This document shows, piece by piece, positions 46,060 through 54,896 of a stretch of DNA of 64,000 nt; the first letter of the stretch is position 1; every line of letters starts with the position of its first letter. The DNA is from Ignavibacteria bacterium RIFOXYB12_FULL_35_14. GTDB lineage: Bacteria > Bacteroidota > Ignavibacteria > Ignavibacteriales > Ignavibacteriaceae. The notes under the pieces were generated by a model. The model was not told the DNA's origin, searched no databases, and saw only the letters and a program-made list of their open reading frames with translations. The stretch covers positions 1 through 64,000 of the forward strand of contig MHAR01000071.1 of NCBI GenBank assembly GCA_001803045.1, written 5' to 3'. Made by a program: the position numbers and the translations under genes.

Positions 46060-46986
46060 TTAGAGTTTGATTCTATTAATATTCAACTGATTAAGGTCCA
46101 TAATCCCGATTTTCATTTCATTAGCAATTCTGATGTGATCAATATCTTCCGGTGCAGAGCCGAATAATTTTGCTGCTGCGGAATCTGCGGCAACAATATC
46201 GGAAGAGATGATTTGTGATTTCAGAGTTAGAACATCTTCTTTACTAACACCGCGCGGGCCGTTTCTCTTCATAACAAAGTAAGCATCAACAATATTTAGA
46301 TCCGGTTGACGATATGTTGCAAAATCCGCAATACACTGGTGCAGGTTATTTCTATGCCAATACCCACGATCCCACACAATTCCCATAAGGTTTTTCATTG
46401 AGATAGTTAGATCTGCGGAACCGTGATTTTTTAGCACCGGAACATTAATAAACACATCAGATTCTAATATCAATTCATGAACTTTCGCATCAGTAAGCTT
46501 CTTACCTTTTATTATAGTTACTTGTTGATAGTAACCTTCACTTTCACCCGAAACAATTTTTGCTCCTGCTTCTTTAGCAGCACTTTCTATTCCGCTGTTC
46601 GAGTAGCATCGTTTCCAATTATCACAAGTATGATCAAACACATAAACGTCTTTTGCGCCTGCTTCAAAGCAATGCTTTATAATTCTTTTAATCAAAAAAG
46701 GATTTGTATTAGCCGCTCTTTCTGGAGATGTATCCCAGCCGATATTTGGCTTTACGACAACCGTTTGACCTTTCTTAATAAATGCTTTCATCCCTCCGAG
46801 TGATTTAATCCCGGTATCGAACATTACATCGGGTTCACCGCCTTTAATTGCTACTAAATCAAATGGCTTATCAAAAATCGACCTATGGGGATATGCAAAT
46901 AGATGCGAAAAACTTCCAAAGGTGAGAGCTGAACCGGACATGATTCCGGTTGCTAAACTTTTTTTAATGAATTCCCGGCGATTCAT
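46060..46986 (-). CDS. DUF362 domain protein with Tat signal
   Basis: The 308-residue protein begins MNRREFIKKSLATG, a twin-arginine signal, at ATG 46986, with GGAG six bases upstream; an in-frame TTG four codons earlier is less likely. The rest matches DUF362: VKPNIGWDTSPERAANTNP, LKNHGSADLTISMKNLMGIV and ADSAAAKLFG. DUF362 proteins are often paired with ferredoxins and suspected to bind or maturate iron-sulfur centres; function is unproven. Export as a folded protein suggests cofactor loading in the cytoplasm before it meets the downstream Fe-S membrane protein. Confidence 0.88.
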   Translation of the reverse strand: MNRREFIKKSLATGIMSGSALTFGSFSHLFAYPHRSIFDKPFDLVAIKGGEPDVMFDTGIKSLGGMKAFIKKGQTVVVKPNIGWDTSPERAANTNPFLIKRIIKHCFEAGAKDVYVFDHTCDNWKRCYSNSGIESAAKEAGAKIVSGESEGYYQQVTIIKGKKLTDAKVHELILESDVFINVPVLKNHGSADLTISMKNLMGIVWDRGYWHRNNLHQCIADFATYRQPDLNIVDAYFVMKRNGPRGVSKEDVLTLKSQIISSDIVAADSAAAKLFGSAPEDIDHIRIANEMKIGIMDLNQLNINRIKL

Positions 46987-47344
46987 TTTTATCTCCAATT
47001 TTTTATTCTGGGAGAAGATTTAATTATTCTTATATCAAAATAAATAAAAATTTATTAAAGGAAATCATTAAAATTCCATCTCTGAATTATTATCCTGACT
47101 TCAGATATTTTATTCGTTTATGTTATTATTTGATTATAATACTTTGTGTGCAACTGTATGGAATAATTATATCTTGACTTTGCAGCTTCTTCGCCAAGTT
47201 GGGCAATAATTATATTTTAATATTGAAGAGAAACCGATGGAGAGTGGAATAAAAATAAACTTCATAAAAATTATTTTTATTATCTTTCTACCACAAATAG
47301 TTTAACTCTATCATTCTTGTAATCATTATTCACAAGGATTAAAA
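46987..47344. other. Divergent intergenic region with 11-bp direct repeats
   Basis: It separates the DUF362 gene from the AhpD-like gene and presumably holds divergent promoters. AATAATTATAT occurs at 47162-47172 and 47205-47215 in the same orientation. No other structure was recognised. Confidence 0.45.
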
Positions 47345-47704
47345 ATGAAAAAGACTACATCTGAAACCCGTAAGTATCGTTTAGATATGAATGACAAAAT
47401 CTTAAACTCGGGATTCAGAGATTTCAACAAGTTTTTTGCATTAGATAATAAAGCTTATATCGACGGAGCTTTACCTGCAAAGACAAAGGAACTAATGGGA
47501 TTGGTTGGTTCAATGGTTTTACGCTGCAATGCTTGCATTTTCTATCATATTGATAGGTCAATAGCTGAAGGTGCAACTAAAGAAGAACTCATGGAAAGTT
47601 TTAACATTGCCTTGGTGGTTGGAGGATCAATTATCATTCCTCATCTTCGTTATGCATTTGATGTAATGGACGAAATTTATCAAGAGAAGGAAGCTGAAAA
47701 ATAA
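47345..47704 (+). CDS. AhpD-like carboxymuconolactone decarboxylase family protein
   Basis: The 119-residue helical protein has the CxxCxxxH site CNACIFYHIDRSIAEGATKEELME typical of AhpD/CMD-like proteins, with KTKELMGLVGSMVLRC before it. AhpD-type members use the CxxC pair as a peroxidase-linked disulfide reductase. Its stop overlaps the first base of the amidohydrolase gene, so the two are translationally coupled, though a shared pathway is not obvious. Confidence 0.88.
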   Translation: MKKTTSETRKYRLDMNDKILNSGFRDFNKFFALDNKAYIDGALPAKTKELMGLVGSMVLRCNACIFYHIDRSIAEGATKEELMESFNIALVVGGSIIIPHLRYAFDVMDEIYQEKEAEK

Positions 47705-49044
47705 TGGCTCACATTTTAATAATTCCGAAAAGAATAGTGACAGTTGATAAGCAAAGTAGAATTCTAAAAAATTACTGTGTTGAAATTCAAGATGATAAAA
47801 TAAAATCAATTGGAAAGATTTCGAAAAAAACGATTAAGACATTCAAAGGTGAAGTTATACATGCCGAAGATTTAACTCTCATTCCCGGATTCGTGCAAAC
47901 ACATGTTCATCTTTGTCAAACTCTTTTTAGAGGTATGGCAGATGACTTAGAATTACTTGACTGGCTGCAGCTAAAAATATTTCCTTATGAAAATGCACAC
48001 GATAAAAAGTCTCTGGCAGCTTCTGTAAAGTTAGGAATAAACGAACTAACACTGAGTGGAACAACAACAATTCTCGATATGGGAACATTACGTCATCAAG
48101 AAGTAATATTTGATGAGTTAATCTCATCCGGGATCAGAGCATTTGCCGGAAAATGTATGATCGATATGAACGATTTGTTTCCCATGTTCAAATCAAATAC
48201 ACACGATGAGCTGAAGGAATCTTATCTATTATCAAAAGCTTTTCACAACGAAGCCAATGGACGAATAAAATACGGCTTCGCTCCTCGCTTTGCACTTTCA
48301 GCATCGGCGAAACTTATGACTGAAGCAAGAGATATGATGAAAGATATTCCTGGGAGTATTTTTCACACTCATTCCTCCGAGAATACTCATGAGGTAAAAG
48401 CTGTAAGAAAAAAATTCAAGATGAATAATATTGAGTATTTTAATTCATTAAATCTGTTAGATAAAAATTCAGTTTTAGCCCATTGCATTTGTGTTGATAA
48501 AAATGAAATAAATCTGCTTAAGAAAAAGCAAGTTAGAGTTGCACATTGTCCATCATCCAATTTGAAATTAGGTTCTGGCTTTGCCCCAATTCCTCTTTAT
48601 TTAAAGAAAGGAATCTCGGTTTCACTTGGAGCGGATGGAGCACCTTGCAATAATAATCTGAGTATCTTCAATGAAATGCGGCTTGCTTCACTCATTCAAA
48701 AACCAAAATACAGTCCAACAGCAATGGATTCTGAAACAGTTTTTAGATTAGCAACAATTGAAGGTGCTAAAGCTCTGCATTTAGAGAATGAAATTGGAAG
48801 TATCGAAGTCGGTAAAAAAGCTGACATTGTTTTAATAAATCTTGATGGGACAGCTCAATCAGTTTACGATGAGGATGAAAATGTTTATTCGAGATTAGTC
48901 TATTCAGCATCGGGTAATGATGTAAAGTATGTAATGATTGATGGCAAATGGATTGTAAAAAGCGGTAAATCTAAAATCTATGACCAAAAGGAGATTATGT
49001 CCGAAGCAAAAATCGAATTGAAAAAATTGTTAAGCAGAGTTTGA
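47704..49044 (+). CDS. Amidohydrolase, 5'-methylthioadenosine/S-adenosylhomocysteine deaminase-like
   Basis: The 446-residue TIM-barrel metal enzyme has VQTHVHLCQTLFRG (metal-binding HxH), HTHSSENTHE, LAHCICVDKNE, AHCPSSNLKLGSG and SLGADGAPCNNNLS (metal Asp). This set fits the MtaD/ATZ/TRZ deaminase group. It probably deaminates an adenine-type nucleoside such as MTA or SAH; guanine or triazine substrates cannot be excluded. It is coupled to the AhpD-like gene. Confidence 0.88.
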   Translation: MAHILIIPKRIVTVDKQSRILKNYCVEIQDDKIKSIGKISKKTIKTFKGEVIHAEDLTLIPGFVQTHVHLCQTLFRGMADDLELLDWLQLKIFPYENAHDKKSLAASVKLGINELTLSGTTTILDMGTLRHQEVIFDELISSGIRAFAGKCMIDMNDLFPMFKSNTHDELKESYLLSKAFHNEANGRIKYGFAPRFALSASAKLMTEARDMMKDIPGSIFHTHSSENTHEVKAVRKKFKMNNIEYFNSLNLLDKNSVLAHCICVDKNEINLLKKKQVRVAHCPSSNLKLGSGFAPIPLYLKKGISVSLGADGAPCNNNLSIFNEMRLASLIQKPKYSPTAMDSETVFRLATIEGAKALHLENEIGSIEVGKKADIVLINLDGTAQSVYDEDENVYSRLVYSASGNDVKYVMIDGKWIVKSGKSKIYDQKEIMSEAKIELKKLLSRV

Positions 49045-49465
49045 GCGAGAAACCAGTACTGTCCCAAATAAATGTGAAATTAGCAAAAGGTTTTAATGAT
49101 TACTATTAACCAGATATTATTTTGAATTCAGGACCTCTCTTAAATAATTCTTACTGCATGCTTTCTTTAGAAAAATATTATAGTGGTTCGAAAAGATATT
49201 TCAACAGCATCATATGTCTATTTTCATAATTTTTATGGTAAGGTGATAAGGTCAAATGAATTCGTCTTATTTTGTTACTAAGGTTATTGATTTTAGAAGC
49301 TTAATCAGCAAGAGGATTTTTATATTTTAGAAACCTTAGTAACATCATACAACCTAAAGAATAAAACCTTATTATCTTATTTCTTTGGATACAATGTGTC
49401 ATATAATTTTATAAAGAGATAAATCTAAAACTTATTTTGAACAGACATCTCAGAAATAAACAAAT
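49045..49465. other. Intergenic region holding repeat copy B
   Basis: There is no gene. Roughly half of it is the nested palindromic element at 49230-49420; the rest is AT-rich and presumably contains the rdgB promoter. Confidence 0.6.
49230..49420. repeat. Nested palindromic element, copy B
   Basis: Inner arms GTTACTAAGGTT (49274-49285) and AACCTTAGTAAC (49332-49343) are perfect 12-bp complements. The outer arms are GATAAGGT (49245) and ACCTTATT (49366). The order of arms and the right-hand tail (TTTGGATACAAT) match copy A at 44281-44460. Confidence 0.78.
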
Positions 49466-50056
49466 ATGAAGCATAAAATTATTTTCGCTACAAAAAATTA
49501 CGGCAAACTGAAAGAAGTTTGCCACATTTTAGGTGAAAAAGAAATTGAATTGCTTTCACTAAACGATTTTAATAATGTTGCTGAGATTGTAGAAGACGGA
49601 AATACTTTTGAAGAGAATGCTGTTAAGAAAGCTAAGTATGTCTTTGAAAAATATAGTATCCCCGTTTTAGCTGATGATTCCGGTTTAGTTGTTGAACAGC
49701 TCAACGGAGAACCTGGGATTTATTCAGCAAGATATGCCGGCGAAAATGCCACCGATGAAGAGAACAATAAAAAGTTGATATCAAGATTGTTATCATTGCC
49801 ACAGCCGCATAAAGCAAAGTTTGTGTGTTCAGCTGTTTATTTTGATGGTAAAAATATGATGAAAGCGGAAGGTGAAATTGTAGGACAAATAATCCATGAA
49901 CAACACGGGAAAAATGGATTTGGTTATGATCCTTTATTTATGCCTGATGGATATAATCAAACAACTGCTGAACTCAATTTTGATGAGAAGAATAAAATTA
50001 GTCATCGTGCCAAGGCATTTAATTCATTATTAAAATTAATAAAAGAAAGAGGGTAA
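49466..50056 (+). CDS. rdgB: RdgB/HAM1 family non-canonical purine NTP pyrophosphatase
   Basis: The 196-residue protein cleaves ITP, dITP and XTP to monophosphates. The N-terminal FATKNYGKLKEV, VLADDSGLVVEQLNGEPGIYSARYAG, GKNGFGYDPLFMPDG and the C-terminal KNKISHRAKAF are the family signatures. The stop lies one base before the lipoprotein gene. Confidence 0.96.
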   Translation: MKHKIIFATKNYGKLKEVCHILGEKEIELLSLNDFNNVAEIVEDGNTFEENAVKKAKYVFEKYSIPVLADDSGLVVEQLNGEPGIYSARYAGENATDEENNKKLISRLLSLPQPHKAKFVCSAVYFDGKNMMKAEGEIVGQIIHEQHGKNGFGYDPLFMPDGYNQTTAELNFDEKNKISHRAKAFNSLLKLIKERG

Positions 50057-50057
50057 A

Positions 50058-50840
50058 ATGAAAAAGATAATTCTACTTTCTTTAGCTGCAGCACTATCAT
50101 TTGGTTATTTGGGATGCAAGAAAAGCGAATCGGAAGGACCAACATCGCCGGGAACTACAGAAAATTATTTTCCTAATAGCGAGGGAACAAACTACAAATA
50201 TTCTTATTCACGAACGGACTCTTCCGGACAAGTCAATGGAACTCGAACTACTTATTACAAGGGAAGCATAACAATTAAAGGAACATCTTACAAAGTGCAA
50301 ATTGATTCATTAGTTATCTCCTCATCACCCCAAGTTGATTCATCGTATTTTAGAACAACCAGCGCAGGAACTTATTTCTTTATTGATACAACCGGATTTG
50401 CGGCATCAATAACTGATTCATCTCTAATTCTATTAATTCCTTATGTAACAATTGACAATGAACTTTTAGCATACTCCTTTCCGTTACAAGCCGGCAAAAG
50501 CTGGCCAGTGTTCAAAATAACTTTAACTTCTCTCATTGTTGCAACAATTGTTGATGTTTCCGCTTTAGTTGTAGGAACCGAATCAATTGCTTTAAATCTT
50601 CCCAGCGGGTTAACCAATAAAGATGCCGTGAAAATAAAGTTCACATTAACGCTTCGGCTAAACCCTCTTTCTGCAGTCGTTCAGACCTATACTGCTTTTG
50701 TTTGGTTAGTACAAGATATAGGTCCTGCTAAGTGGGAAGGTTGTGGAACGTTGGTTAACGTATTTACTGGTCTAGGAATTGATTTTGCTGATACAACAAC
50801 TGTGGTTAGTCAAAGTCTAATTGACTATAATATCAAATAA
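50058..50840 (+). CDS. Lipoprotein of unknown function
   Basis: The 260-residue protein starts with a lipoprotein signal, LSFGYLGCKKSES, with the acylated Cys at residue 20. A Ser/Thr/Gly-rich linker (KSESEGPTSPGTTENYFP) and a beta-rich domain with FPNSEGTNYKYSYSRTDSSG follow. It is probably attached to the outer membrane, facing the periplasm or surface. No family is recognised beyond the layout. It is cotranscribed with rdgB, with a one-base gap. Confidence 0.8.
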   Translation: MKKIILLSLAAALSFGYLGCKKSESEGPTSPGTTENYFPNSEGTNYKYSYSRTDSSGQVNGTRTTYYKGSITIKGTSYKVQIDSLVISSSPQVDSSYFRTTSAGTYFFIDTTGFAASITDSSLILLIPYVTIDNELLAYSFPLQAGKSWPVFKITLTSLIVATIVDVSALVVGTESIALNLPSGLTNKDAVKIKFTLTLRLNPLSAVVQTYTAFVWLVQDIGPAKWEGCGTLVNVFTGLGIDFADTTTVVSQSLIDYNIK

Positions 50841-50934
50841 ATTAACTCATTTATTCAAGTTGACCTCCTAAAATTAAAAACCGTCTTCCTTAGGTAGATA
50901 AATTAAAACGGTTACTATTTTAGTCCTGTTTTCG

Positions 50935-50964
50935 ATTCTCAACGGGATTAATCCCGTTGAGAAT
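50935..50964. repeat. Perfect 30-bp palindrome
   Basis: ATTCTCAACGGGATT is followed directly by its exact reverse complement. It lies between the convergent lipoprotein and menG genes. It may act as a bidirectional terminator or be a REP-type repeat. Confidence 0.8.
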
Positions 50965-50985
50965 GGGAAAAGTTTAAGATTTATG

Positions 50986-51021
50986 AACCGTTTCTCCAAA
51001 GGAGTCCTTCGGACAACGGTT
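50986..51021. repeat. Second hairpin in the lipoprotein-menG gap
   Basis: AACCGTT (50986-50992) pairs with AACGGTT (51015-51021), and between them TCCAAAGGA and TCCTTCGGA are near-complements. AAAACGGTT and AAAACCG also occur a little upstream (50880-50912). Confidence 0.6.
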
Positions 51022-51055
51022 TACTAAAAGAGGCAGTCAACGTTAGTAAATAAAT

Positions 51056-51739
51056 TTACTTTGTAGCTATAATAACCTGTACAATTCCTAAAGTTAGATT
51101 GCGCGTCTCAACTTTCTTAAATCCAACAGATTTAAGCTGCTGGGACATATTCACTTTCTCATCAAACTCCTCAACTGAATCCGGTAAATATTGGTATGCA
51201 CTTTTATCTCCGGAAATTATTCCTCCTATCAAAGGAAGAATTTTTTTGAAATAGAATTTATACAAATATCTTACAATAGGATTTGAAGGAAGGCGAAATT
51301 CTAGAATTGTTGCTTTCCCATTTTCGTTTAGCACGTCATAAAACGATTGAAATCCCTTTTGAATGTCGTAAAAATTTCTAACGCCGAATGCAACAATGAT
51401 GTTAGTGAATGAGTTGGGTTTGAAAGGTATTTGTTCAGCAACTGTTTGAACCGTTTTACCAATTATCCAATTACTTTTTTTTGAGAATAATTTTAACATC
51501 TTGTGAGAAAAATCGGCCCCGAAAATTTTTCTTACTCCCATATTGTATGCATCAATAGCAAAATCGCCTGTACCGCAAGCAACATCGAGAAGTACCGATT
51601 GATTATTTAGTCCAGTAAGCTTTAACGCTTTCTTCCTCCACCTATAATCGAGACCGAAGCTAAGTAGATGATTCAGTAAATCATACCTTGATGAAATGCC
51701 GTCGAATATTTTTTTAACTGTGCTCTTTTTGTCATTCAT
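51056..51739 (-). CDS. menG: Demethylmenaquinone methyltransferase (UbiE/MenG)
   Basis: The 227-residue class I SAM methyltransferase shows VKKIFDGISSRYDLLNHLLSFGLDYRWRKKAL, the SAM loop LLDVACGTGDFAI, and FTNIIVAFGVRNFYDI, all typical of MenG/UbiE. It methylates demethylmenaquinone, the expected respiratory quinone in this group. It lies in a minus-strand cluster with the PAP2 protein (11-base gap) and rsmA. Confidence 0.94.
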   Translation of the reverse strand: MNDKKSTVKKIFDGISSRYDLLNHLLSFGLDYRWRKKALKLTGLNNQSVLLDVACGTGDFAIDAYNMGVRKIFGADFSHKMLKLFSKKSNWIIGKTVQTVAEQIPFKPNSFTNIIVAFGVRNFYDIQKGFQSFYDVLNENGKATILEFRLPSNPIVRYLYKFYFKKILPLIGGIISGDKSAYQYLPDSVEEFDEKVNMSQQLKSVGFKKVETRNLTLGIVQVIIATK

Positions 51740-51750
51740 AATAACCCAAG

Positions 51751-52692
51751 CTAAAGCTTAAATTCATATCTGTTTGTTCGTTTGCTCCACCAATTAAAAA
51801 TCAACGGGGAAGTGAAAACACAGAAGAGCATAAATACTAATCCGCCGATAAGATCAATTACATAATGATAGCGAAGATAAACAGTTGCAAAAATGAGAAG
51901 CGTGCCGGCAGGGATAAGGAAAAATCGTGAACGGCTTTTTAGTTTTATCGAAAGATAAATTACAACAAGCGTAATCATCGTGTGCCCGCTGGGGAAGACA
52001 TCTCTTTGAACAATGTTCTCCGGATTTAAGGTACCCGGGGGAATCGATTCAACTGTATTCGTAACTTCACGAAGAAAGTTGGTAAGCAATAATCCCGGCA
52101 GTTCGGCATTTTCGTTTTGAAAATCGTGTAATGTAAATCTTGGACCAATCGCGGGTAAGGCAAAATAACCAATGTATGAAAGGAAAAACCCGAAGATTAT
52201 TGTGAAAATCGCAAAGTCAGCTTCTATAAGTCTTCTTTTCTTCAGTAATACTAAGCCAAGAATAATCGGGAGAAAATAAAACATACCATAGATTATTTGC
52301 AAGATTTCAGTTATTACTGGATGAGAAAATTTATAAAGAAAAACAGTCGGATCAACTCCAAACAACCATCTATCAATATTAATAAGAAGCTGGTCGTAGT
52401 CATTTGGACGAAGCGGTCTGATAAGAAAATAAATTTCCTTGAACGTTAACAGAACTAAAGGAATCAAATAGAGGTAATGGATAATTCGTAGAATTTTATA
52501 ACGATATGTCTCAGCAGTATATGCAAGCAGAAAAACAAAAATTATAGTGAGTAAATTAAGAACGATGAATGTTTGCCAATTTTTAATTTGATTGTGAAAT
52601 AATAGATTGAGAATAATTAAAAAAATATTAAAGGATATTACGATGAAGTCGTAAGCTTTTAATCTATTTATTACTTGAAAGTTTTTCGGCAT
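51751..52692 (-). CDS. PAP2 superfamily membrane phosphatase/phosphotransferase
   Basis: The 313-residue protein has about eight hydrophobic helices, with PAP2 motifs FPSGHTMITL (motif 2, His) and RYHYVIDLIGG (motif 3, His and Asp). The motif 1 region is poorly visible. The layout, with DRWLFGVDPTVFLYKFSHP early, resembles the PAP2_3/inositolphosphotransferase-like branch acting on lipid phosphates. The substrate is unknown. Confidence 0.82.
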   Translation of the reverse strand: MPKNFQVINRLKAYDFIVISFNIFLIILNLLFHNQIKNWQTFIVLNLLTIIFVFLLAYTAETYRYKILRIIHYLYLIPLVLLTFKEIYFLIRPLRPNDYDQLLINIDRWLFGVDPTVFLYKFSHPVITEILQIIYGMFYFLPIILGLVLLKKRRLIEADFAIFTIIFGFFLSYIGYFALPAIGPRFTLHDFQNENAELPGLLLTNFLREVTNTVESIPPGTLNPENIVQRDVFPSGHTMITLVVIYLSIKLKSRSRFFLIPAGTLLIFATVYLRYHYVIDLIGGLVFMLFCVFTSPLIFNWWSKRTNRYEFKL

Positions 52693-52712
52693 TAAGTGTA
52701 GAAGTTATTGTG

Positions 52713-53522
52713 TTATTTGGATTGTTCTAAATATCCTTTATCAATTTGCTTGGAAGCAAATTTTGCGAGGGTTCTAAAATCTTCAATTGAAAGTTTTTCG
52801 GCACGCAATGATAAATCAATTCCTGTGCTGTTAAAATTTAAGTGAACAAATATACTATTCTTGAGAGAATTATAAAGCATTTTTCGCCTGTTTCCGAATG
52901 CCGCCTTTACGATCTTAATGAAAATCTCATCATCTTTTATTTCATTGAAATTTTCTTTAAAGAAAAGATGGATGACTGCCGAATAAACTTTAGGCGGCGG
53001 ATAAAACACATTTGGCGATACCTTAAAGCAAAGCTTAACATCGGTAAAATTTTGTGTAATGACAGATAAAATTCCATAATCCTTTCCTCCGGATTTTGCA
53101 GTTATTCTTTGCGCAACTTCGTGTTGAACCATTAGAACCGAATCATGAATTATTTCTTTATTCTCTATCATCTTAAAAATAATCGGAGAAGTAATATTGT
53201 AAGGAATGTTTCCAACAATGCGAAGCTTTTTTCCATACTTTCTAAAAATTGTATTGAGATCTAGTTCTAAAAAATCTCCTGAGATTAAATTTAGCTTAGG
53301 AAATTTTAAGTCAAGTATTTCGACATTTCGCTTATCAATTTCGACAGCGATGAGTTTTTCCGTTTTTTCAAGCAGCTTTGAAGTAAGTGCTCCCTCACCG
53401 GGACCTATTTCAATGATTAAATCATTACTCTTCGGTGAAATCTCAGAAATAATTTTCGCAATAATATTTTCATCTCGAAGATAATTTTGTCCGAATCGTT
53501 TGATAGGAAATTTATGGTTCAT
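52713..53522 (-). CDS. rsmA: 16S rRNA dimethyladenosine transferase RsmA (KsgA)
   Basis: The 269-residue enzyme dimethylates two adenines in helix 45 of 16S rRNA. FGQNYLRDENIIAKI, IEIGPGEGALTSKLL, VGNIPYNITSPI (catalytic NIPY) and VFYPPPKVYSAV are diagnostic. It is the first gene of the rsmA-PAP2-menG cluster. Confidence 0.96.
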   Translation of the reverse strand: MNHKFPIKRFGQNYLRDENIIAKIISEISPKSNDLIIEIGPGEGALTSKLLEKTEKLIAVEIDKRNVEILDLKFPKLNLISGDFLELDLNTIFRKYGKKLRIVGNIPYNITSPIIFKMIENKEIIHDSVLMVQHEVAQRITAKSGGKDYGILSVITQNFTDVKLCFKVSPNVFYPPPKVYSAVIHLFFKENFNEIKDDEIFIKIVKAAFGNRRKMLYNSLKNSIFVHLNFNSTGIDLSLRAEKLSIEDFRTLAKFASKQIDKGYLEQSK

Positions 53523-53921
53523 ATATTAAAAGTACGGATAATGTGAATTAGTTTTAAATTATTAAGTCACCTTACACAAAAAATAAATTGATTATCCACC
53601 TGTGGCAAATGTACCGTATGGTGACAGGCCACGTCCTTCATGGCGTGTTGCACAACATCTATACTGTCATTGCGAATCCCGATTTTTCGGTCGGCAATAC
53701 GGTTTATCGGGATGAAGCAATCTTAAATTAATTATTCGAATTAAATCTGAGATTGCTATGCAATGACTTTTTCTGACCTACGCAACAGCCCCTAAATGAC
53801 GGGGTTAAGCACAAACAGTAAGATACGTAAGTTGAGTTATTAACACTTTGCAAAACATAAGATTTCTTGATAATTTTTCAAACAGACGGAATAAACATTT
53901 AGTTAAACAAAGGAGGTATTT
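53523..53921. other. Intergenic region with REP-like palindromic fragments
   Basis: There is no gene in this divergent gap between rsmA and the ROK kinase. GTCATTGCGAATCCCGA near 53670 and CGGGATGAAGCAATCTT near 53708 form one arm. AGATTGCTATGCAATGAC near 53751 forms the mirror arm. GCCCCTAAATGACGGGGTT follows near 53787. These look like composite, degraded REP repeats. An AGGAGG Shine-Dalgarno sequence lies at 53911-53916. Confidence 0.65.
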
Positions 53922-54896
53922 CTGAATTCAAATTCTATAGTAAGCATCGATATGGGCGGCACGAAAATTTTAGCTGCAGTAATTAATTCTAAAGATGGAA
54001 TTATTGCACGTGCAAAAACGCCAACCAAATCAAATGCCGGGGAGAATAGTTATATTAATAGTCTCGCAGAAATTACCCGCCAGGCAATAGTAAATTCGAG
54101 ATTAAAAGATTCGAGTATTAAAGCCGTGTGTCTTGGTATCCCGGGATCTGTCAATCCGCATAGCGGAGTAATCGGATTGGCACCTAACCTGGGTTTAAAG
54201 AATTTTTACATTACGGAAAAGCTGCAAAAGAAAATTCCATTTCCTATTCTGATTGAAAACGATGTAAACCTTGGTGCCCTGGGTGTTCGAAAATTTGGTG
54301 TTGGAAAAAAAAGCAAAAACATGCTGGCCATTTTCATTGGAACAGGTATTGGCGGTGCATTAATTTTTGATGGAAAGATTTATAGAGGATCGAATTATAT
54401 GGCCGGAGAAATAGGGCATGCAATAATTGAGGATAATGGTCCGCAGTGCGGTTGTGGAAAGAAGGGGTGCTTTGAAGCTGTCGCAAGCAGAACTGCAATC
54501 GTTAGAAATATTACCAATGATAAACGAACAAAAAAGAAAAGTATACTTGGAAAAATTGTTCCCGCAGGCGAAAAGATTAAAAGCAGGGCATTGGCAGAAG
54601 CCGTTAGAAGAAAGGATAAAATAGTACTTGAACATCTATCGAACGCATGCAATGTGATTGGAATGGTTACTGCAAATGCATGTAATCTGCTTAATGTCGA
54701 CACTGTGGTTTTCGGAGGTGGATTAATGGAGGCACTTGGGGATAACATGCTTCCGATGATAAAAAAATCATTTGATAAACACGTTTTCACTGGTTCGGCT
54801 AAAGGAACAAAACTAGTCAACAGTAAGCTTGCCGATGACGCCGCATTGTATGGTGGAATTGCTTTAGCAGAAGAATTTTTAGGTGTGAAAGTTTAA
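53922..54896 (+). CDS. ROK family sugar kinase (glucokinase-like), probable CTG start
   Basis: The protein has the ROK fold: phosphate-1 loop VSIDMGGTKILAAV, IENDVNLGALG, FIGTGIGGALI, the zinc motif CGCGKKGCFE preceded by GEIGH, and VVFGGGLME. It phosphorylates glucose or a related hexose, or acts as a regulator; no DNA-binding domain is present. The only in-frame ATG (53952) would delete the first beta strand. An in-frame CTG at 53922 lies five bases after AGGAGG and restores NSNSIVSIDMGGTK, so I prefer CTG. Its end overlaps the convergent ABC-F gene by four bases. Confidence 0.9.
   Translation: MNSNSIVSIDMGGTKILAAVINSKDGIIARAKTPTKSNAGENSYINSLAEITRQAIVNSRLKDSSIKAVCLGIPGSVNPHSGVIGLAPNLGLKNFYITEKLQKKIPFPILIENDVNLGALGVRKFGVGKKSKNMLAIFIGTGIGGALIFDGKIYRGSNYMAGEIGHAIIEDNGPQCGCGKKGCFEAVASRTAIVRNITNDKRTKKKSILGKIVPAGEKIKSRALAEAVRRKDKIVLEHLSNACNVIGMVTANACNLLNVDTVVFGGGLMEALGDNMLPMIKKSFDKHVFTGSAKGTKLVNSKLADDAALYGGIALAEEFLGVKV

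Noticed and set aside
47162-47215. 11-bp direct repeats as target-site duplication of a mobile element
   Set aside because: Only 32 bases lie between them, without inverted ends; too little to support an element.
54395-54820. Long minus-strand ORF opposite the ROK kinase
   Set aside because: It lies wholly inside a clear kinase gene, has low-complexity composition and no recognisable domain; it is a shadow frame.
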